Numbered from the stretch's first letter, positions 1 to 8,092 are shown. The stretch is DNA of 64,000 nt from Tenggerimyces sp963762635 (GCA_963762635.1 CAVXLQ010000008.1:248001-312000), one strand, 5' to 3'. Numbers and translations: made by a program. The notes: a model not told the origin generated them from the letters alone.

Positions 1-1261
1 ACGTCACCGTCGCCGGACTGTCCGGAGCGGTCGCCGCGTCCGTGACGAGATCGGCCAGCCGGTCGAACGAGCTGCCGAACGCCGCCCAGTGCTCGAGGTC
101 GACACCCTGCCGTACGGACTCGCCGAACCGGGTCAGCTTCCGGCCCCAGTGCCCCTCCGCGACGGCCTCGTTCCACGACTCGATGTGGTGCAGGCCCACC
201 GGAAGGAGGTACGGCAGCGACGTTCCGATCAGCAGATGGTCCTTGCCACCCGACGAACGGACGTTTTCCGCGAGCCAGCTCCATTCGTTCTCATCGAGCA
301 TGCTGCGCCTTTTGGGGGTCAGCTCCCGCGCACATCGTGAGTCGACCATTACCAGTCGGACCCGACCAAAGTCGCGGGTGTAGCTCCATCGGTTGCTGCT
401 CGGGTTCCGATCGGCTTCGTACGCGAACTCGTCCAGGAGGTGCCCGATGTCCCCGTCGCCGCGCCGCAGCGCGTTGTAGACCGCGTCCTCCGCGCGGTCG
501 GCCGGCGAGAGGTTGCCCAGATGCTGGTAGAGCCAGTACGCGCCGAGCCCGCCGGTCACGCGTTTCCGCCACCAGGGTTGGCGTGCCATCTGCTGTCGCC
601 AGACCCGTGAGGTGTTCCAGTCGTCGCGGATGTCGTGATCGTCGAAGATCATCGCGGACGGAACGGTCGACAGCAGCCAGCGGATCCACTGCTCGGAGAA
701 CGCGAGCCGGTACAGCTCGGTGTACTCCTCGAAGTCCGCGATCTCCATGCCTGGTGGCTCATCGACGTTCCGGCGCGCCCTGAGGAAGTCCTGCATCGGC
801 TGCGAGGTCGCGTCCGCGTACACCTGGTCGCCGAGCAACAGAACGGCGGTCGGCCAGTCCTCCTCCGCCGCGGTCGCGAGCCGCCGCGCGTACGCCCGCA
901 GCACGTCGAACCCGTACGTCCGGTTGTGCTTCGCGTCGTGCGGGACGCTCCGCCGGCACGAGCCGAACACCAGGCGCAGCCGATCCGAGGCGGGATCGAG
1001 CGTCCGGATCATGGGCGGCGGGAGTTTCGAGCCGTGCTCGGGCCAGACCTGCTCGCCGTTCAGCGACATCGTGTACGGGATCCGGGTGCCCGGCGTCAGG
1101 CCGGTGAGCTCGACGAGCGCGTAGTGATGGCCGTGCACGGTGAACGTCGGGGTCTCGGTGTCGAGCACCCGCACCGTGCACGGCTCACTGGCCTCCACCC
1201 AGACCGCGGCGGTCGTCTCGTCGACGTATCGCAGCAGTGGGCCCATGACGATCGAGCTCAC
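1..1261 (-). CDS. PhoD-like alkaline phosphatase family protein (partial, C-terminus off the left edge)
   Basis: Reading leftwards from a GTG at 1261, the frame stays open to the window edge (420 codons). The N-terminus is a short beta-sandwich-like part (about residues 1-85) followed by a metallophosphatase core containing FGSCRR, LLLGDQVYAD and IFDDHDIRDDW, the metal-ligand blocks of the PhoD family (phosphodi/monoesterases using Ca/Fe or related metals). No N-terminal signal is visible, unlike classical secreted PhoD, so it belongs to the shorter cytoplasmic-looking actinobacterial group. The GTG is chosen because AGGAG lies just upstream, inside the end of the preceding small frame (1269-1412), from which it is separated by only 7 bases, so the two are probably co-transcribed. 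Substrate unknown. Confidence 0.85.
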   Translation of the reverse strand, partial: MSSIVMGPLLRYVDETTAAVWVEASEPCTVRVLDTETPTFTVHGHHYALVELTGLTPGTRIPYTMSLNGEQVWPEHGSKLPPPMIRTLDPASDRLRLVFGSCRRSVPHDAKHNRTYGFDVLRAYARRLATAAEEDWPTAVLLLGDQVYADATSQPMQDFLRARRNVDEPPGMEIADFEEYTELYRLAFSEQWIRWLLSTVPSAMIFDDHDIRDDWNTSRVWRQQMARQPWWRKRVTGGLGAYWLYQHLGNLSPADRAEDAVYNALRRGDGDIGHLLDEFAYEADRNPSSNRWSYTRDFGRVRLVMVDSRCARELTPKRRSMLDENEWSWLAENVRSSGGKDHLLIGTSLPYLLPVGLHHIESWNEAVAEGHWGRKLTRFGESVRQGVDLEHWAAFGSSFDRLADLVTDAATAPDSPATVT

Positions 1262-1268
1262 TGGTGGA

Positions 1269-1412
1269 TCAGCTCTCCTGCTTCAGCTTCGGCCAACCCC
1301 CGGCGCGGTTGTTCGCGTGGACGAGGTCGCGGACCTCTCGGCAGATGGCCTGCTGCCAGTCCGGGAGGGCATCGATGTAGGCGTCGACGCGGGGATCAGC
1401 CACGTAACTCAT
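1269..1412 (-). pseudogene. DUF1801 protein remnant with large internal in-frame deletion (47 aa)
   Basis: The 47-residue frame reads as the start of a DUF1801 (YdhG/YjbR-fold) protein, with VDAYIDALPDWQQAIC, joined directly to the very end of the same family, ANNRAGGWPKLK. From memory of the family, about 70-80 middle residues normally lie between these halves. The join falls at an Ala GCG codon that belongs to both halves (LVHA and IANN), as expected for a deletion through a short shared sequence. Reading frame, ATG and TGA are intact. The product cannot form the normal fold, so I call it a remnant, though it may still matter for translation of the PhoD-like gene whose ribosome site it contains. 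Confidence 0.75.
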
Positions 1413-1495
1413 CCGGGAACTCTAGCCCGCTGCGACGCTGACGCGGTACGGCCGATTGCCCTGTGGGAGCGCCACAATCCGGGCGATCATCTGGG

Positions 1496-2236
1496 TTAGA
1501 TGATTCCGCCGTTGGCGTAGAGGATCTGGCCGTTGACCCAGCGACCCGGGCCGGCGAGGAACGCGACGACCTCGGCGATGTCCTCGGGGGTGCCGAGGCG
1601 CTCGAGCGGCGGCGCCTTCGCGAGGTTGTCGATGTCCGCCTGGTCCTTGCCGTCGAGGAACAGCTTCGTCGCGGTCGGCCCTGGGGCTACCGCGTTGACG
1701 GTGATGTCGCGGCCCCGGAGCTCGCGGGCGAGGACGAGCGTCATCGCGTTCACCGCGCCCTTGCTCGCCGCGTAGGCGGCGTACCCGGGGAACTGCAGCT
1801 TCGACACCGAGGTGGAGAAGTTGACGATCGCGCCGCCGTTCCGTACGCGACGCGCCGCCTGCTGGGAGACGACGAACGTGCCGCGGATGTTCGTGCGGTG
1901 CATGCGGTCCAGGTCGTCCAGGCTGAACGTCGCCAACGGACCGAGCAGCATGAGGCCGGCGGTGTTGACGACGACGTCGATGCCGCCGAACGCCTGCTCT
2001 GTCTGGTCGAACGCGGCGGCCATCTCGTTCTCGTCGGCGAGGTCCCCGCCGACCGCGATGGCCTTGCCGCCGGCCGCTTCGATCGCTTGGACGATCTCCT
2101 CGGCCCTGGCCTTGTTGCCGGCGTAGTGCACGGCGACGAGCTGGCCGTCCTTGGCGAGGCGCTCGGAGACGGCGCGTCCGATGCCGCCGGATCCACCGGT
2201 GACAAGCGCGACCCTGGGGTGCGTGGTGTCGGTCAT
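1496..2236 (-). CDS. SDR family NAD(P)-dependent oxidoreductase
   Basis: This 246-residue protein is a classical short-chain dehydrogenase/reductase: TGGSGGIG cofactor loop at residues 13-20, NTAG at 91-94, catalytic Ser near 141-143 and YAASK at 155-159, so all catalytic residues are present. The length is typical of the family. It would oxidise or reduce a hydroxyl/keto group on a small molecule in the cytoplasm; the substrate cannot be told from sequence. It starts 34 bases after the TetR regulator gene on the same strand, with GGAGGAAAT just before the ATG, so regulator and enzyme probably form one transcript and the regulator likely controls it. Confidence 0.9.
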   Translation of the reverse strand: MTDTTHPRVALVTGGSGGIGRAVSERLAKDGQLVAVHYAGNKARAEEIVQAIEAAGGKAIAVGGDLADENEMAAAFDQTEQAFGGIDVVVNTAGLMLLGPLATFSLDDLDRMHRTNIRGTFVVSQQAARRVRNGGAIVNFSTSVSKLQFPGYAAYAASKGAVNAMTLVLARELRGRDITVNAVAPGPTATKLFLDGKDQADIDNLAKAPPLERLGTPEDIAEVVAFLAGPGRWVNGQILYANGGII

Positions 2237-2270
2237 GGTGATTTCCTCCTTGCTTTCAAGGGTGTTCGCG

Positions 2271-2942
2271 CTATCGAGCGAGGCGATCGAGCCACTCTCT
2301 GAGCAGCCCGCCCTCGGCGGGCGTGAACTGGTCGAGCTTGCTCGCGAGCAACGTCGTCGCGGCGGCGGCCTGCGCGTTCTCCGGGCTGGCCGGCTCGACC
2401 GTGTCGGTGAGGATCGTCGCGAACACCGCGTCGCGGACCGTGCGCGAGATCGAGCTGTCGGGATAGAGCTCGGGGCGGGTGATCAACGACAGCGCCACCC
2501 CTGTGTTGGCGGACATCACGATCTGCCCGGCGGTCTCGGGCGGGACGCGGAGCTTTCCCTGCTCGGCGACGCGCCGCAGGATGTCTTGGAGCAGCCGGTT
2601 CAGCTCGTACGCCGCCTCGGGCGTCTTCCGAAGCGTCGGCGAGAACATCAGCCGGTAGGAGCTCGGGTGCGCGAGCGCGAACTCGGTGTGGTTGTCCCAG
2701 CCGGCCCGCAGGTCCGCGACCGAATCACCGGAGCTGGTCGCGCCGCGCTTGGACTCCAGGTACTGCTCGAAGCCGTGGTCGACGACGGCCGCGAGCAACG
2801 CGTCCTTGTCGCCGAAGTGCCGGTACAGAACGGGCTGCTGCACGCCCGCCGCCTCTCCGACCGCCCGGGTCGAGATGTCCCCGCTCGGCGACTCGGCCAG
2901 CAGCCTGGCGGCGGCCTCGATTATCACTGATCTCACGTCCAC
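2271..2942 (-). CDS. TetR/AcrR family transcriptional regulator
   Basis: The 223-residue protein has an N-terminal helix-turn-helix of TetR type (about residues 20-50, with ISTRAVGEAAGV and LYRHFGDKDALL) and a helical ligand-binding C-terminal half. It is the first gene of the regulator-SDR unit and is transcribed divergently from the DHFR-like gene at 3034. The 91 bases between them must hold both promoters; I see two loosely similar direct repeats of the form CGATRACA near 2951 and 2969 but no convincing palindrome. Likely a local repressor of the SDR gene, perhaps also of the divergent gene; ligand unknown. Confidence 0.9.
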   Translation of the reverse strand: MDVRSVIIEAAARLLAESPSGDISTRAVGEAAGVQQPVLYRHFGDKDALLAAVVDHGFEQYLESKRGATSSGDSVADLRAGWDNHTEFALAHPSSYRLMFSPTLRKTPEAAYELNRLLQDILRRVAEQGKLRVPPETAGQIVMSANTGVALSLITRPELYPDSSISRTVRDAVFATILTDTVEPASPENAQAAAATTLLASKLDQFTPAEGGLLREWLDRLAR

Positions 2943-3033
2943 GAGATCAACGATAACACGTCTTCAATCGATGACAACAGTCCCGCTAGATCAGCGCTAA
3001 CACGCAGAGGGCGGGGACCGATACGTTGACCCC

Positions 3034-3612
3034 ATGACCGCCACCTATACGTACGACGTCTTCTCCAGCATCGACGGCTTCGGAGCCGCCGGCGGCGACT
3101 GGACCGGCTACTGGGGCAAACAGGGTCCCGAACTGCTCGACCACCGCCTCGGCCTGTACGACGCCGAGCAGCGGATGGTCTTCGGCGCCAACACGTATCG
3201 GGCGTTCGTGGGGATGCTGGCCGCGAGCAGCGAGGACTCCGACGTACGCGACCCGTGGGTCACACGGATGACGAACCTGCCCGCCACGGTGGTGTCGAAC
3301 ACGTTGGAGGGCCCGCTCGACTGGCCGGACGCCACCCTCGAAAGCGGCGACGCCGTCGACGTCGTGGCCCGGCTGAAGGCGGAGTCCGACCTCCCGCTGC
3401 GCTCGCACGGCAGCCTGTCGATGAACCGCGCGCTGATGGCGGCAGGTCTGGTCGACTTCGTCCAGGTGACGCTCTTCCCCGTCATCACCGGCCAGAACGG
3501 GTTGGACCCGATCTTCCAGGGCGCGGCCGACTTCGACCTCGAGCTGGTCGACAGCAGGACGCTGGACGGCCGCACCCTCGCGCTCACCTACCGCCCCACC
3601 CTGCATGGCTGA
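3034..3612 (+). CDS. Dihydrofolate reductase family protein (RibD C-terminal-like)
   Basis: The 192-residue product matches the RibD C-terminal/dihydrofolate-reductase-like fold: it opens with YDVFSSIDGF, has MVFGANTYRAF in the nucleotide-binding part, and a late block with GSLSMNRALMAAGLVD and LFPVITGQNG. Such actinobacterial proteins are predicted NADPH-dependent reductases, most without a proven substrate; this is not the housekeeping folate reductase, which is shorter and has other motifs. There is no good Shine-Dalgarno sequence ahead of the ATG, so the mRNA may be leaderless or nearly so. It converges on the VOC gene with 12 bases between stops. Confidence 0.85.
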   Translation: MTATYTYDVFSSIDGFGAAGGDWTGYWGKQGPELLDHRLGLYDAEQRMVFGANTYRAFVGMLAASSEDSDVRDPWVTRMTNLPATVVSNTLEGPLDWPDATLESGDAVDVVARLKAESDLPLRSHGSLSMNRALMAAGLVDFVQVTLFPVITGQNGLDPIFQGAADFDLELVDSRTLDGRTLALTYRPTLHG

Positions 3613-3624
3613 GCGCGCACTCGG

Positions 3625-4044
3625 TCAGTTCTGGGGTCCGCGGGCCAGGATCTGCAGGTAGTGCGGGTTGGCCATGATGCCGAGGACGTTGCCGAACGGG
3701 TCGACGACCGACGCCGTGACGAAGTCGCCGGTCGCGCCGCGCGGGGTGATCTTGTCGTGCAGCGTGGCGCCGAGCTCGAGCAGCCGGTCGAGCGTGGCCT
3801 GCAGGTCGTCGACGTGCCAGTACACGATCTCGCCGGCCGCCTGGTCGGTGGCGGGGTGCGGGCGGTACTTGCCGTCGATGATGCCGAGCTCGTGCTCGTA
3901 GTCGCCGATCCGGAACTCGACGTACGCGGGGTTCTCCTCGGGAAAGGCGTAGTACGCCTCGACGCCCAGGAACTCCGCGTACCACTGCTTGGCCGCGGTC
4001 AGGTCGTCGGCGAAGAAGCTGACGGTGGTGAGTCCTCGCAACAT
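3625..4044 (-). CDS. VOC family protein (glyoxalase/bleomycin-resistance fold)
   Basis: A 139-residue single-polypeptide vicinal-oxygen-chelate protein with two beta-alpha-beta-beta-beta modules: the first begins TTVSFFADDLTAAKQWY, the second runs from IVYWHVDDL to VVDPFGNVLGIM. Possible metal ligands (His/Glu) are present, but the set cannot be assigned safely. GAGAGGAA lies eight bases before the ATG. Members act as metalloenzymes or drug-binding proteins in the cytoplasm; function here is unassigned. It is one of three unrelated-looking VOC genes in the first 16 kb (others at 7718 and 15061). Confidence 0.85.
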   Translation of the reverse strand: MLRGLTTVSFFADDLTAAKQWYAEFLGVEAYYAFPEENPAYVEFRIGDYEHELGIIDGKYRPHPATDQAAGEIVYWHVDDLQATLDRLLELGATLHDKITPRGATGDFVTASVVDPFGNVLGIMANPHYLQILARGPQN

Positions 4045-4134
4045 TTCGGTTCCTCTCTCGGTGTGGTGATGCCCAGTCTTCCGGTCAAAGTGCTCACGGA
4101 CTGATCACTTTCTCGAACGAACTTCCGGTTGCCG

Positions 4135-4165
4135 ATGGCGCCATGATGCGCCACTATGGCGCCAT
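4135..4165 (+). promoter_or_regulatory. Operator-like pair of perfect ATGGCGCCAT palindromes over the start codon
   Basis: ATGGCGCCAT occurs at 4135-4144 and again at 4156-4165, exactly 21 bases apart (two helical turns), with a related TGCGCCA half-site in between. The second copy contains the ATG of the ribbon-helix-helix gene. A further TGGCGCCA is inside that gene at 4454-4461. Arrays of short palindromes at helical spacing are typical binding sites of ribbon-helix-helix repressors, so autoregulation by the adjacent gene product is the likely role (inference). Confidence 0.55.
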
Positions 4166-4649
4166 GGAGCTGGAATCGTACGTAGCGAGTCTGCGCCACG
4201 AGCTCATGGTGAACGCCGCCGTGGGTGGCGCGGAGGCCGAGGCCATCGCTCAACGCCTGGTCGCGCCGCTGGACTCGTCGGTCCGGCTCGTGCTGTTGAA
4301 GGCGCTGTCGACCGCGGCCGAGGAGATCAGCCGCGACCTCCCCGCCGGATCGGTCGAGTTGCGGCTCAGCGGGCTGGACCCGAGCTTCGTCGTCACGCCC
4401 TCCGCGGGCCAGCCGGTCGAGGAGGACTACGCGGCGCCACCGACGGCCGATGATGGCGCCACGGCGCGGATCAACTTCCGCCCTCCGGAGCAGCTCAAGA
4501 CCCGGATCGAGGAGGCCGCAGGCCGCGAAGGCATGTCCGTCAACGCGTGGCTCGTCCGTTCCGTCTCCGCGACGTTGCACCGCGACAGCCGCCGCCCGAT
4601 CCGCCGCGCCCCCCGCGGCGGCGACCACCAGTCCGGCTGGGCCCGGTAG
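4164..4649 (+). CDS. Ribbon-helix-helix regulator with long N-terminal domain (HicB-antitoxin-like)
   Basis: The 161-residue protein (start MELESYV) has a helical N-terminal domain of about 75 residues, a linker, then a C-terminal ribbon-helix-helix module at roughly 97-143 (ARINFRPPEQLKTRIEEAA... MSVNAWLVRSV). It ends in a basic tail rich in Arg. Two further in-frame ATGs at 4143 and 4146 are possible, but they lie inside the operator-like palindromes and neither site has a Shine-Dalgarno; a leaderless start at 4164 is the simplest reading. It leads a four-gene unit with the DUF4097 and ABC genes (9-base gap to the next). Similar proteins are labelled HicB-like, but no HicA toxin is present, so I regard it as the repressor of this exporter unit. 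Confidence 0.8.
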   Translation: MELESYVASLRHELMVNAAVGGAEAEAIAQRLVAPLDSSVRLVLLKALSTAAEEISRDLPAGSVELRLSGLDPSFVVTPSAGQPVEEDYAAPPTADDGATARINFRPPEQLKTRIEEAAGREGMSVNAWLVRSVSATLHRDSRRPIRRAPRGGDHQSGWAR

Positions 4650-4658
4650 GAGGCGACG

Positions 4659-5522
4659 ATGACCACGTTCGACACGCCGAGCCCGATCTCGGTCCGGCTC
4701 GACTTCAGAGCCTCGGCCGCCAACGTACGGCTGATCGCCACCGACCGCGCCGACACCGTCGTCGAGGTGGCGCCGTCCGACCCGGACCGTTCGCACGACG
4801 CCAAGGCCGCGGCGGCGGCCGAGGTCACGCTGACCGGCCGTGACCTGATGGTCGTCGGCACGCGGCAGGCCAACTGGTTCGGCCACGACGGCGCGGTCGA
4901 CCTCACGATCGAGCTGCCGACCGGTTCTCAGGTCGTCGCGGACTCCGCGCACGGCGGCTTCCACACCGAGGGCATCCTCGGCGAGTGCCGGCTCACCACC
5001 CACTACGGCAACATCGACCTCGAGCAGACCGGTCCGCTCCACGTGAGCACGGGCGCTGGTTGGGTGCGGGTCGACCACGTCGACGGTGACGCCGAGATCA
5101 CCAGCGCGATCGGCGCCGTCGGTCTCGGCGTCGTCGTCGGCGACGCCACCGTGACCAGCAAGAACGACACCGCCACGATCGCCCAGATCACCGGAACGCT
5201 GAAGGTGACCGCCAAGAGCGACATCACGGTGGGCATCGCTCACGCCGACGTCGTCGCCAAGTCGAGTCTCGGTGACATCCGCATCGGCGAGGCGGACCGC
5301 GGCTCGATCACGATGGAGACCGCCGACGGCGAGCTCGAGATCGGCATCAGGGACGGCGTCGCCGTCTGGTACGACGCCGCCACCAATGTCGGCACTGTCA
5401 ACAACGCATTGACGGGCATCGACGGCCCAGAGAATTCCGAGGGCACGGTCGAGGTCCGGGCACGTACACACCGCGGCGACATCCTGATCCGCCGCGCCGA
5501 CCTGGAGGGAGACCGCCGATGA
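4659..5522 (+). CDS. DUF4097 family beta-strand repeat protein
   Basis: This 287-residue protein has no signal peptide and consists almost wholly of short beta repeats with many Gly/Asp/Val turns (for example TTHYGNIDLEQTGPL, STGAGWVRVDHVDGD, KSSLGDIRIGEAD, TADGELEIGI), the pattern of the DUF4097 right-handed beta-helix-like family. The family is called putative adhesin, but here the protein looks cytoplasmic and sits between a regulator and an ABC exporter, with its stop overlapping the ATPase start (ATGA). GGAGG precedes the ATG. A scaffold, sensor or substrate-binding role for the exporter is possible; nothing in the sequence proves one. Confidence 0.85.
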   Translation: MTTFDTPSPISVRLDFRASAANVRLIATDRADTVVEVAPSDPDRSHDAKAAAAAEVTLTGRDLMVVGTRQANWFGHDGAVDLTIELPTGSQVVADSAHGGFHTEGILGECRLTTHYGNIDLEQTGPLHVSTGAGWVRVDHVDGDAEITSAIGAVGLGVVVGDATVTSKNDTATIAQITGTLKVTAKSDITVGIAHADVVAKSSLGDIRIGEADRGSITMETADGELEIGIRDGVAVWYDAATNVGTVNNALTGIDGPENSEGTVEVRARTHRGDILIRRADLEGDRR

Positions 5523-6280
5523 ACGCGGTGATCGACGTCGAGGGGCTGCGCATGCGGTACGGCTCGTACGACGTTCTGCACGACGTGACTTTTCAAGTAC
5601 AGCAGGGAGAAGTCCTCGCATTGCTCGGGCCGAACGGTGCCGGCAAGAGCACGACGATCGAGATTCTCGAGGGCTTCCGGATGCGTTCGGCTGGCCGCGT
5701 CTCGGTGCTCGGCGTCGATCCCGCCCATGGTTCCGAAGCCTGGCGGGCTCGGCTCGGCATCGTTCTGCAGTCGTGGCGTGACCACGGCAAATGGCGCGTC
5801 CGCGAGCTGCTCGCGCACCTGGGCTCGTTCTACACCGCGTACGCGACCGATGCGGCACCTCGGCCATGGGATCCGGACGAGCTGGTCGCCGCGGTCGGGC
5901 TGACTCAGCAAGCGGGGCAGAAGATCATGCGGTTGTCCGGCGGTCAACGGCGTCGGCTGGACGTCGCGATCGGCATCGTCGGACGGCCGGACCTGCTGTT
6001 CCTCGACGAGCCGACCGCGGGCTTCGATCCGGAGGCTCGGTACGACTTCCACTCGCTCGTCCGTGAGCTCGCCGCGATTCAGGCGACCACGATCCTGCTC
6101 ACCACGCACGATCTGGACGAGGCGGAGAAGCTCGCCGACCGGATCATGATCCTTAAGGGCGGCCGCATCATGGCGAACGGCACCGTCTCCGAGCTCACCG
6201 CGCAGGTCGCCGGTGGGGAGCGGCGGACGCTCGAGGAGACGTACCTGTCGTGGGTCCGCGCTGCGGAGGTCTCGTCATGA
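5519..6280 (+). CDS. ABC transporter ATP-binding protein (drug/ABC-2 exporter type)
   Basis: A 253-residue nucleotide-binding subunit with Walker A GPNGAGKST (37-45), signature LSGGQRRR (139-146), Walker B LLFLDEPTAGFD (159-170) and switch His in LLTTHDLDEAEKLADR. It is the DrrA/CcmA-like class that pairs with an ABC-2 membrane protein, here the next gene, whose ATG overlaps its TGA. It would power export of a lipid, peptide or drug-like molecule. Start ATG at 5519 overlaps the DUF4097 stop, so all three are translationally coupled. Confidence 0.93.
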   Translation: MNAVIDVEGLRMRYGSYDVLHDVTFQVQQGEVLALLGPNGAGKSTTIEILEGFRMRSAGRVSVLGVDPAHGSEAWRARLGIVLQSWRDHGKWRVRELLAHLGSFYTAYATDAAPRPWDPDELVAAVGLTQQAGQKIMRLSGGQRRRLDVAIGIVGRPDLLFLDEPTAGFDPEARYDFHSLVRELAAIQATTILLTTHDLDEAEKLADRIMILKGGRIMANGTVSELTAQVAGGERRTLEETYLSWVRAAEVSS

Positions 6281-7128
6281 GCGCGAGGACCGCGGCGTAC
6301 CGTGCTGGTTGGCGGCGGGGGCTCGTCGAGTTCCGGCAATCCCTTACGGACAAGGGGGATCTGTTCTCGACGTTGTTCTGGCCGTTGCTGATGGTGGTCG
6401 TGCTGATCTTCGTACGTTCCATGTCGGTCGGGACCAGCGGACTCCTGCTCGGCACATTGTTCCTGCCCAGCGTGATCGGGATGAACATCGCCGCGAACGG
6501 CATGCTCACCACCGCGGGCCTGCTCGCGATCGAACGCGAGGACGGCACGCTGCTTCGCGCCAAAGCGACGCCGAACGGCATGCAGGGCTACGTTGTCGGG
6601 AAGATCGTCACGGTCGCGGGGACGACGCTGATCGCGCTCCTCGTCGTCCTGGTCCCGGGCGTCTTCCTCGTCGACGGGCTCGCGCTGGGATCGGTCGGCG
6701 CCTGGGTCGGGCTGGCCGGGATCGTGGCGCTCGGCATCCTTGCCACGTTGCCGATCGGGCTCGTTCTCGGCTCGCTGTTCGACAACCCGCGTAACGCCGG
6801 GCTCGCCAACCTGCTGATGCTGGGTGTCATCGGGATCTCGGGCATCTTCTACCCGCTCACGGCCTTGCCGACGTTCGTCCAGTGGATCGCGCAGGTCTTC
6901 CCGGTCTACTGGCTCGGCCTCGGTTCCCGTTCGGTGCTGTTGCCGGACAGTGCGGCCGTGGTCGAGATCGGATCGTCGTGGCGAACGCTGGAAACCGTTG
7001 GCGTGTTGGGGATCTGGGCTCTCGCCGGCCTCGTTCTGGCGCCGATCGTGCTGCGCCGGATGGCGCGCCGCGAGTCCGGCTCGGTGCTCGCGAAGCGTCG
7101 CGAGCAGCTGCTGCAGCGGGTCCGGTAG
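6277..7128 (+). CDS. ABC-2 type transporter permease
   Basis: The 283-residue membrane protein has six hydrophobic spans, including LFSTLFWPLLMVVVLIFV near residue 30 and the paired late segments around LLMLGVIGISGIFYPLTAL (about 185-205), the arrangement of ABC-2/DrrB-like exporters. The ATG at 6277 overlaps the ATPase stop; an upstream in-frame GTG at 6250 would only add residues inside the ATPase gene and is rejected. It ends in a basic tail. Together with the ATPase it forms the exporter of the DUF4097 unit; substrate unknown. Confidence 0.92.
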   Translation: MSARTAAYRAGWRRGLVEFRQSLTDKGDLFSTLFWPLLMVVVLIFVRSMSVGTSGLLLGTLFLPSVIGMNIAANGMLTTAGLLAIEREDGTLLRAKATPNGMQGYVVGKIVTVAGTTLIALLVVLVPGVFLVDGLALGSVGAWVGLAGIVALGILATLPIGLVLGSLFDNPRNAGLANLLMLGVIGISGIFYPLTALPTFVQWIAQVFPVYWLGLGSRSVLLPDSAAVVEIGSSWRTLETVGVLGIWALAGLVLAPIVLRRMARRESGSVLAKRREQLLQRVR

Positions 7129-7137
7129 GCGCACGGA

Positions 7138-7167
7138 GACCCCGGCCGGACGTGCCGACCGGGGCTC
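7138..7167 (+). terminator. Hairpin terminator between convergent genes
   Basis: CCCCGGCCGG (7140-7149) can pair with CCGACCGGGG (7155-7164) over ten positions with one mismatch around a five-base loop. It lies 11 bases after the permease stop and just beyond the rhodanese stop from the other side, so it can serve both transcripts. No T-run follows, which is usual for actinobacterial terminators. Confidence 0.6.
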
Positions 7168-7175
7168 CCCTGAAG

Positions 7176-7565
7176 TCAGGACCCCTGGCGGGTGACTGGG
7201 CGGCCCTGCTCGATCCAGGCCTTCAGTCCGCCGTCGAGGTGTGCCACATCGCTGTACCCGAGGTCCTGCAACGCCGCCGTAGCGAGCGCCGAGCGCCCAC
7301 CGGAGGCGCAGTAGACGACGGTCGGCGCCGCGGGGGTGAGGTCCGAACGGTGGTACGAGCTCTCCGGGTCCGCGTAGAACTCCAACATCCCCCGCGGCGC
7401 GAGCACGGCGCCCGGGATGTGCCCGTCGCGAGTGACCTCGTCGGGCTCGCGGATGTCGACGAGCGTCACCGGGTTCTTCTCCAACTGCCGCGCCACCTCA
7501 TCGACGGTCAGATTCCGAATCTGCCCTTTCGCCTCGGCCACGAGCTGCTTCACGGTCCTTGCCAT
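7176..7565 (-). CDS. Rhodanese-like domain protein
   Basis: This 129-residue protein is one rhodanese domain with a short N-terminal extension. The active-site loop is YCASGGRSA with the catalytic cysteine at residue 86, and the CH2A block VTLVDIREPDE is at 33-43. Such single-domain proteins carry persulfide sulfur or act in thiol/cyanide handling in the cytoplasm; the loop size fits sulfurtransferases rather than Cdc25-like phosphatases. It has its own intergenic region of about 150 bases upstream (7566-7717) in which I see nothing notable. Confidence 0.9.
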   Translation of the reverse strand: MARTVKQLVAEAKGQIRNLTVDEVARQLEKNPVTLVDIREPDEVTRDGHIPGAVLAPRGMLEFYADPESSYHRSDLTPAAPTVVYCASGGRSALATAALQDLGYSDVAHLDGGLKAWIEQGRPVTRQGS

Positions 7566-7717
7566 TGGTCTTCCTTCCGAATCTGTTTCCGCCTACGGCA
7601 ATTCGACCGCGGTCTGCGTCGGCGGACATCCGTGCCGAGTACGGAAGTCGCCTCTGAACTCACCACCCCGGGGTACTCGCTAGTGGTGCTCGCGCGCCGC
7701 TCATGGCCGGGGCGCCT

Positions 7718-8092
7718 TTACTCGGTCACCTCCACGATCACGAGCGTGTTGCCGTCGACGTCGCGGAAGGTGAACATCGGTGGGACGTAGTCGCCCAGGC
7801 GGAGGACCGAGGCGTCGACGTCCACGCCGGCGGCCAGCAGGTGGGCGTGGTCACCATCGGCGCTGGCGGTGGTGAGCCGGATGCCGGTGTCGACGCCCGC
7901 GCGGTCGGGGTCGGCGAGGAGGGCGATGGAGGTCGACGCGCCCGGTGCCGCGACCTCGAGCCAGCGGCCGTCGCCGAACGCGCCGTCGAGCCGGACCTCG
8001 AAGCCGAGCGTGTCCCGGTAGAACTCCAAGGCCTTGTCCTGCGAACGAACGGGGATGGCGATGGTGCGGATGTCGTTGATCTGAGTGCTCAC
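7718..8092 (-). CDS. VOC family protein (glyoxalase superfamily)
   Basis: A roughly 124-residue vicinal-oxygen-chelate protein: first module IRTIAIPVRSQDKALEFYRDTLGFEV, second module from HAHLLAAGVDVD to FTFRDVDGNTLVIVEV, the common glyoxalase/dioxygenase-like ending. I place the start at the GTG at 8092 because AAGGG lies seven bases ahead of it and homologues begin near this point; a GTG at 8119 would add nine residues. Substrate unknown. The next gene upstream on this strand, the MEDS/ATPase gene, ends at 8191, so the two may share a transcript. Confidence 0.8.
   Translation of the reverse strand: MSTQINDIRTIAIPVRSQDKALEFYRDTLGFEVRLDGAFGDGRWLEVAAPGASTSIALLADPDRAGVDTGIRLTTASADGDHAHLLAAGVDVDASVLRLGDYVPPMFTFRDVDGNTLVIVEVTE

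Noticed and set aside
4164..4649. HicAB-type toxin-antitoxin module
   Set aside because: The HicB-like ribbon-helix-helix protein has no adjacent HicA or other toxin and is coupled to an exporter instead.
3999..5867. Minus-strand open frame of 622 codons opposite the DUF4097 and ABC genes
   Set aside because: Antisense shadow; the plus-strand genes have consistent overlaps and conserved motifs.
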